From contig JAFZWY010000056.1 of NCBI GenBank assembly GCA_017617125.1, positions 1 to 64,000 of the forward strand: a stretch of DNA of 64,000 nt, read 5' to 3'. Of the stretch, positions 59,353 to 64,000 are shown piece by piece. The notes under the pieces are model-generated. The model was not told the DNA's origin, did not search any database, and worked only from the letters and a program-made list of their open reading frames with translations. The position numbers and the translations under genes are program-made. Position 1 is the first letter of the stretch, and each line of letters opens with the position of its first letter. Origin of the DNA: Bacteroidales bacterium (GTDB lineage Bacteria > Bacteroidota > Bacteroidia > Bacteroidales > ML635J-15).

Positions 59353-62300
59353 ATGAGAAAAACTATCCTCCTTTTTGCATCCGTTATAATATGCTTGCAA
59401 TCGTTTTCACAAATTGAAAATACCCTGCAAAAAGCCAACTCACTTGCTTCAAAATGTCTTTCGAGCAATGCCGACATATATGCCGAATGCCTCGGCGAAG
59501 CCAACGATATGTACAAGGCTGCATACAGCGAGTTCATTGCCGACGCACGCTCACGCGAAAAAATCAGCGACCTCGACTATGCACGAATGATGTTCCACGT
59601 TGGATATTACATTTATTTAAACGAAAACATCTATAAAAACATCCCGTACTACGATTCGGCGATGAACGTCTATGCAAAAGCCGACAAACTCGACAACAAT
59701 GACGTCTGGCGATGCTTCGAGATGCTTGATGTGCTGAATGCCTACTACAGTTACGACAATATTGATTACAAAAAACATCTGCAATATGCGCTGCTGAATG
59801 CCGATTTCACAAAGAAATACCACAAGATGCAATACTACGAACTTGCTTCTGCTATGGAAATGGTTTCTGATGCTTATTTATCGGTAAAAGACTACGACAA
59901 CGCAGAAAAAGCAATCGACGAGGCTATAATGTATGCCAAGAAAGGCAGCGAACCCGGAACATACGAAAATCTTCAGCAAAAAAAAGACCTCATCGGGTGG
60001 GAAAAGGAATACGAAATTCCAGAAACCTACAGACCTGCCGTCCACACTTTGATAGAAAATCCTGCCTCTCGCCGCGATTCTCTATACAACTATATAATAG
60101 ATGGCGACTACGGCTATGGTGAAAATTTATTTGCCCTGTTCGATACGCTTCAAACTATGTTCGAGAAAGGCGGCATGAAAAATTCCTCCGACAGCCTTCT
60201 GTATGCCAATGCGCTCTACAATATGGGCGACTTCAGCAAACAGCAACTATTATACGAAGACGGCGACGAAGGTCGTAACCTTATGAAAGCCCGTGCTCTG
60301 CATTATTTCAAGCTTGCCGATGCAGCCTGCTCATCTCCTCAAAATGCAATTACCGAAAACCACGCCGATATACTTTACGAACTTGCAATAACGTACAACA
60401 ACCTATACAACGACCAGCAAACAGCAATGAAGTACGCCGAAGCCGCACTCGACATCTTCACAAAGCTGCCAGGCAACGACTATCGCCACCAAAGCATCAT
60501 TAACATTTTAACAGCCCTCGGCGACCATTATAGCAGCGATGCTCTTCACGACTACGACAAAGCCATCCTGTACTACGAAAAAATGGCAGAACTTAGCCGC
60601 GACAACGACATCGACCAGTACATCTACGCACTTACCAACATAGGCGACTGCTACATGTTGAAAGGCAACACCGACAAGGCCATCGAATACTACCTGCAAG
60701 CCTACAGCAGCGACGACAGCACAAACGGTGGAAATGCAAATGTAATACTGAAGTTAGCCGATGCCTACGAAACGGCAGGCAACTACAAGGAAGCCGAAGA
60801 ATACCGCAAGGAATACAACTATATAATTGAAAATGAGGTAAATGATTTTGACGATGCTATTGTTCCGACTTCGTACATGAAAGTGACCGACTATATGGAC
60901 ATTGCCGTTGACGATGACGAAGTGCAACTGCTATACGATGGCACTTTCCACCCGACAAAAGGCACACGCTGCGACTCGCTTCGGTACGATGTCGTTTGCG
61001 TCCTGTACAAGTCTGGCGAAAGCAACCCTAGCGAACGCCTTAACAATGCGCGGACACCAATGCTTGCATTACGCGAATACCTAGCAACCGGCAGGGCTAC
61101 CGCCACCGACAGTCTTTACTACGCATATTCGCTCTACAACGTTGGTAGGTTCTATGGCGAAACCACAGGTGCAAACAAGGCTCTGAATTATCTAGAAGAA
61201 GCAAAGTCAATCTTAAAACAACTATCGCAGACAAACACACGCAACTATGCCAACACTCTTTACGAAATGGCAGAGAACAAGAGCAATCTGGGCGAAAATG
61301 ACGAATCGATAGAATATTGCAAACTTGCATACAATATATACAACAACTTGCCGGTAAACAGCTTCACAACAAACAGATGCGGAAGTTTACTCAACGAACT
61401 GATGAACCAATATACCAATTTGAATGATAGCAAATTGATGTTGGAAGTATGTGACGAATATCTGGCACTTATGGACAAGTCGGCCGGTGTTCTCGAAAGC
61501 TATGAAATCAGCGAATACAAGGTCTCCATCTACGAAGTGAAAGCAAAAATTTATGCCGACATGGATGATTATCAGAATGCTGCAGTCTGCTACAAAAAGA
61601 CTTTGTCCGAGATGGAAAAAGACAAGGATACAAAGACATCATATAGGTACTGCCAAACTTTGAAACATCTGTACAAGACATACGAAGCCGCTGGCGACAC
61701 AAAGAATGCAAAAAAGTACCGCAAGAAATACGAAAAGATGTCGAAAAACTTCATCCTTGACGAAGATGAAGAGATGGCATTGTGGGACGGTCCCGACACC
61801 ATTGACGGCTATGACGACCTCGATATCTACGGAATGCCGCCGATGAGCGAACTCGACTCGCTGTACCAGACGCTTTACAGCATTTCATCTTACATTGAAA
61901 CATCTGGCACCAATGATGAAAATGACCGCAATTCGGGCATAAAAGCCTTCGACGAACTTAAAAAATATTTCACAAACAACGGATATTCCGACGAAAACGA
62001 CAGCATAATTTACAGTGTTTCACTTCTGCACGCAACATTCATCGAAATAGCTTTCGCCAACTACGATTCAGCCGCCAAATATCTTGACGAAATCGACAAA
62101 TTCATTCGTCTCGGAAGCAAAAATGATGAGAAATATGTTATGCTGTACCTTTATTACCTCGACTACCGAATTTCAATATTCAACGAGAAACAGGATATTG
62201 CATCGCTGACAATGACTTACGACCAACTTTTCAAATATTACATGGGCCTGGACAGATACTACCAGTTCTATTATCCGCAATTCGGCAATCTTATCAACGC

Positions 62301-64000
62301 TGCAAATTATTACACTTTTGCACACGACTACGACAAGGCTTTCAAAATCTACAATAGCCTGCTTTCTCTTTTCGACGAGACCGACAACAGCGACGCTTAC
62401 TACTACCTTGTAAACTCAATGGCTTCGGCCTACTGCCTTATGGGCGACTACACCTCGGCAATAGGCTGCCTCGAACCCGAAATGGACAGGGTTGTCTGCG
62501 GACTGATTGATGCAGAACTGTACGTTGACATATACAACATACTCGGGAATGCGTATCTGCACCTTGGAAACTACGAAAAGTCGGCCCGTTGCTTCAATAT
62601 GGCGCAGGAATGTGCTAGAACCCAATTAGAAGAAACATCGCCGTCGGTAGCCAATACGCTCAACAACCTCGGCAACCTGTACCGCATGATGAACAACGAA
62701 AAGCTTGCCCTCGACTTCTACAACGAATCGCTAGCAATTTACAAGCGTAATTTCGGCGAAGACGACATAAACTGTGCTGCCAGCAACAACAACATCGGCA
62801 ATGTATACGACGGATTAGGCAAACAGGACGACGCCCTGGCTTCGTACGAAAAATGCCGCACAATAATGGCCGCCAACAAGATGCAAAACACTGGCGACTA
62901 TGCAAATACCACCGCAAATATTTCGCGCGTATATAACGCAAAAAAGGAATATGCAAAAGCCCTGTCGTATGCCGACGAAGCACTGAAGATTACCGAACAG
63001 ATATATGGTACCGACCACGCCCGCTACGCCGACATGACCAACAACAAGGGCGATGTCTATTTTGCATCTGGCGACTACCAGAAAGCCTCCGAATGCTATA
63101 CCAAGGCACTTGCAATAAACCGTAAGCACCTTGTTTCCGACTTTTCGTTCCTAACGGCTTCGGAGCGTGAAATGTACTGGGAAAACAACGGCTCGATGTG
63201 CCAGCGCATCCTTCGTTGCGGAAGCAAGTTGCCAAACAACGATTTGATTTCGGGCGGTGCCTACGATGCCGAACTCATCACCAAAGGACTTCTGCTCACT
63301 TCCGACATTGAATTCACACGCACAATCTACGAAAGCGGAGATTCTGCCCTCATTGCCGACTATATGAGACTGGTTTCGCTGAACGATGCTCTCAACAAGG
63401 CCTACGAAATGCCCGTAGAAGAAAGGTATATCGACACCCGCGAACTGAAGGAAAGGATAAACAACGCCGAACGCGACCTTGTTGCAAGAACTACAAAATA
63501 CGGCAACACTGCAGGTTCGGTCGAACTCACCTGGAAAGATGTGCAGTCGGCAATGAAAAGCGGTGACGTTGCCGTCGAGTTTACTAAATTCGATGTCGAT
63601 TCCACACAGACAAGATATGCCGCACTTGTGCTTGCCAAGGATATGAAGTCGCCGGTACTTGTTCCGCTATGCACCGCCAGCGACCTGCAAAAGCTGATGC
63701 GCTCAGGCTCGCTGCCCGACAAGCAAGATGACGGCAGAGGTGCAACCGTCCTGCGCGACAAGCGTATGGGCCTATACACTTCCACCGACCTATATAATGC
63801 CATCTGGAAACCGATGGAAAAATATTTCGGCAAGAATGCCCGCATATATTTTGCACCTGCAGGCATACTGCATCAAATAGCAATTGAATACGCACCAGTC
63901 GATGCAAAGTCAAGCATTTCCGACAAGTACGAAATGTACCGTGTATCCTCTACCCGATTCCTTGCAACCGACTATTCGCCACGTCCATTCGAGGAAGCAG
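59353..64000 (+). CDS. giant secreted TPR protein with C-terminal CHAT domain (runs off the window)
   Basis: The frame is open from ATG 59353 to the window edge, giving at least 1549 residues. A signal peptide (MRKTILLFASVIICLQSFSQ) is followed by a very long array of TPR-like helical repeats. The clearest units are at about 1095-1265: ANTLNNLGNLYRMMNNEKLALDFYNESLAIYK, NNNIGNVYDGLGKQDDALASYEKC, and MTNNKGDVYFASGDYQKASECYTKALAI. A linker with FLTASEREMYWE follows, then the first part of a CHAT domain from about 1390 (DVAVEFTKFDVD, YAALVLAKD, YNAIWKPMEKYFGKNARIYFAPAGILHQIAIEY). The His and Cys of this caspase-like peptidase would lie beyond the edge. Probably periplasmic or surface-exposed. Target unknown. 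Confidence 0.85.
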   Translation, partial: MRKTILLFASVIICLQSFSQIENTLQKANSLASKCLSSNADIYAECLGEANDMYKAAYSEFIADARSREKISDLDYARMMFHVGYYIYLNENIYKNIPYYDSAMNVYAKADKLDNNDVWRCFEMLDVLNAYYSYDNIDYKKHLQYALLNADFTKKYHKMQYYELASAMEMVSDAYLSVKDYDNAEKAIDEAIMYAKKGSEPGTYENLQQKKDLIGWEKEYEIPETYRPAVHTLIENPASRRDSLYNYIIDGDYGYGENLFALFDTLQTMFEKGGMKNSSDSLLYANALYNMGDFSKQQLLYEDGDEGRNLMKARALHYFKLADAACSSPQNAITENHADILYELAITYNNLYNDQQTAMKYAEAALDIFTKLPGNDYRHQSIINILTALGDHYSSDALHDYDKAILYYEKMAELSRDNDIDQYIYALTNIGDCYMLKGNTDKAIEYYLQAYSSDDSTNGGNANVILKLADAYETAGNYKEAEEYRKEYNYIIENEVNDFDDAIVPTSYMKVTDYMDIAVDDDEVQLLYDGTFHPTKGTRCDSLRYDVVCVLYKSGESNPSERLNNARTPMLALREYLATGRATATDSLYYAYSLYNVGRFYGETTGANKALNYLEEAKSILKQLSQTNTRNYANTLYEMAENKSNLGENDESIEYCKLAYNIYNNLPVNSFTTNRCGSLLNELMNQYTNLNDSKLMLEVCDEYLALMDKSAGVLESYEISEYKVSIYEVKAKIYADMDDYQNAAVCYKKTLSEMEKDKDTKTSYRYCQTLKHLYKTYEAAGDTKNAKKYRKKYEKMSKNFILDEDEEMALWDGPDTIDGYDDLDIYGMPPMSELDSLYQTLYSISSYIETSGTNDENDRNSGIKAFDELKKYFTNNGYSDENDSIIYSVSLLHATFIEIAFANYDSAAKYLDEIDKFIRLGSKNDEKYVMLYLYYLDYRISIFNEKQDIASLTMTYDQLFKYYMGLDRYYQFYYPQFGNLINAANYYTFAHDYDKAFKIYNSLLSLFDETDNSDAYYYLVNSMASAYCLMGDYTSAIGCLEPEMDRVVCGLIDAELYVDIYNILGNAYLHLGNYEKSARCFNMAQECARTQLEETSPSVANTLNNLGNLYRMMNNEKLALDFYNESLAIYKRNFGEDDINCAASNNNIGNVYDGLGKQDDALASYEKCRTIMAANKMQNTGDYANTTANISRVYNAKKEYAKALSYADEALKITEQIYGTDHARYADMTNNKGDVYFASGDYQKASECYTKALAINRKHLVSDFSFLTASEREMYWENNGSMCQRILRCGSKLPNNDLISGGAYDAELITKGLLLTSDIEFTRTIYESGDSALIADYMRLVSLNDALNKAYEMPVEERYIDTRELKERINNAERDLVARTTKYGNTAGSVELTWKDVQSAMKSGDVAVEFTKFDVDSTQTRYAALVLAKDMKSPVLVPLCTASDLQKLMRSGSLPDKQDDGRGATVLRDKRMGLYTSTDLYNAIWKPMEKYFGKNARIYFAPAGILHQIAIEYAPVDAKSSISDKYEMYRVSSTRFLATDYSPRPFEEA

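Overview
The window is a stretch of Bacteroidota chromosome, most likely order Bacteroidales from an animal gut or rumen. Four things point there. At least 25 start sites are preceded by the Bacteroidota sigma-A minus-7 box TAnnTTTG, usually 15-40 bp before the ATG and several with TTG or TTTG about 19 bp further upstream. Two secreted proteins carry C-terminal type IX secretion sorting domains. A TonB-dependent receptor is paired with a DUF4249 lipoprotein. Many small secreted proteins belong to families largely confined to Bacteroidota (DUF4159, DUF4412, SprB repeats). I see no rRNA, CRISPR array, transposase, integrase or phage gene. There is one tRNA, tRNA-Leu(GAG). It is mostly core chromosome with an unusually rich set of intergenic repeats.

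Layout. 1-5.7 kb: thiL (minus strand), a repeat-rich secreted protein coupled to queG, a lipoprotein and the dipeptidase pepD. 5.9-9.3 kb: TonB receptor plus DUF4249 lipoprotein. 9.5-15.5 kb: guaA and xseB, then an outer-membrane-like protein, a DUF4159 protein, a small secreted protein, a protein with six 17-residue repeats, a YdeI-like protein and a lipoprotein. 15.6-17.9 kb: ahcY and pepE. 18.0-25.2 kb: a TetR-family regulator followed by a compact operon (lipoprotein, DUF2147 protein, RND adaptor, RND pump, TolC-like channel). 25.2-29.2 kb, minus strand: two glycosyltransferases, clpX, clpP. 29.7-36.5 kb: tadA and two T9SS cargo proteins, one of 1439 residues. 36.5-48.7 kb: truA, trmB, an amidohydrolase, serS, recJ, a universal stress protein, a small outer-membrane-like protein, trmN6, a TIGR02757 protein, a LysE-type exporter, a DUF4143 ATPase and folP. 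48.7-52.8 kb, minus strand: folP, a lolA-like gene, ftsK and a DUF4412 gene. 53.1-59.0 kb: arcC-arcB, a small secreted protein, a short UvrA paralogue and a CoA-type Nudix hydrolase. 59.1 kb to the edge: tRNA-Leu and a giant secreted TPR-CHAT protein that runs off the window.

Functional groupings. The RND set, its regulator and two small envelope proteins look like one stress-responsive efflux unit. arcC and arcB give the ATP-forming half of arginine or citrulline catabolism; arcA is not in the window. tRNA maturation is well represented: tadA, truA, trmB, trmN6, queG and serS, plus the tRNA-Leu. ftsK with lolA and folP forms a minus-strand cluster.

The structure the genes do not explain lies between them. 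Gaps longer than about 100 bp repeatedly hold members of a few related repeat modules: short palindromes with GTA...TAC-like outer ends and variable cores, chains of 10-12 bp micro-hairpins such as GGGCTAGCGCCC spaced by gtttctat-like linkers, runs of agaaac-type units, and a 24-bp tandem repeat. A 32-bp tandem repeat overlaps the promoter region of the DUF4143 ATPase. These are the best candidates here for something little described.
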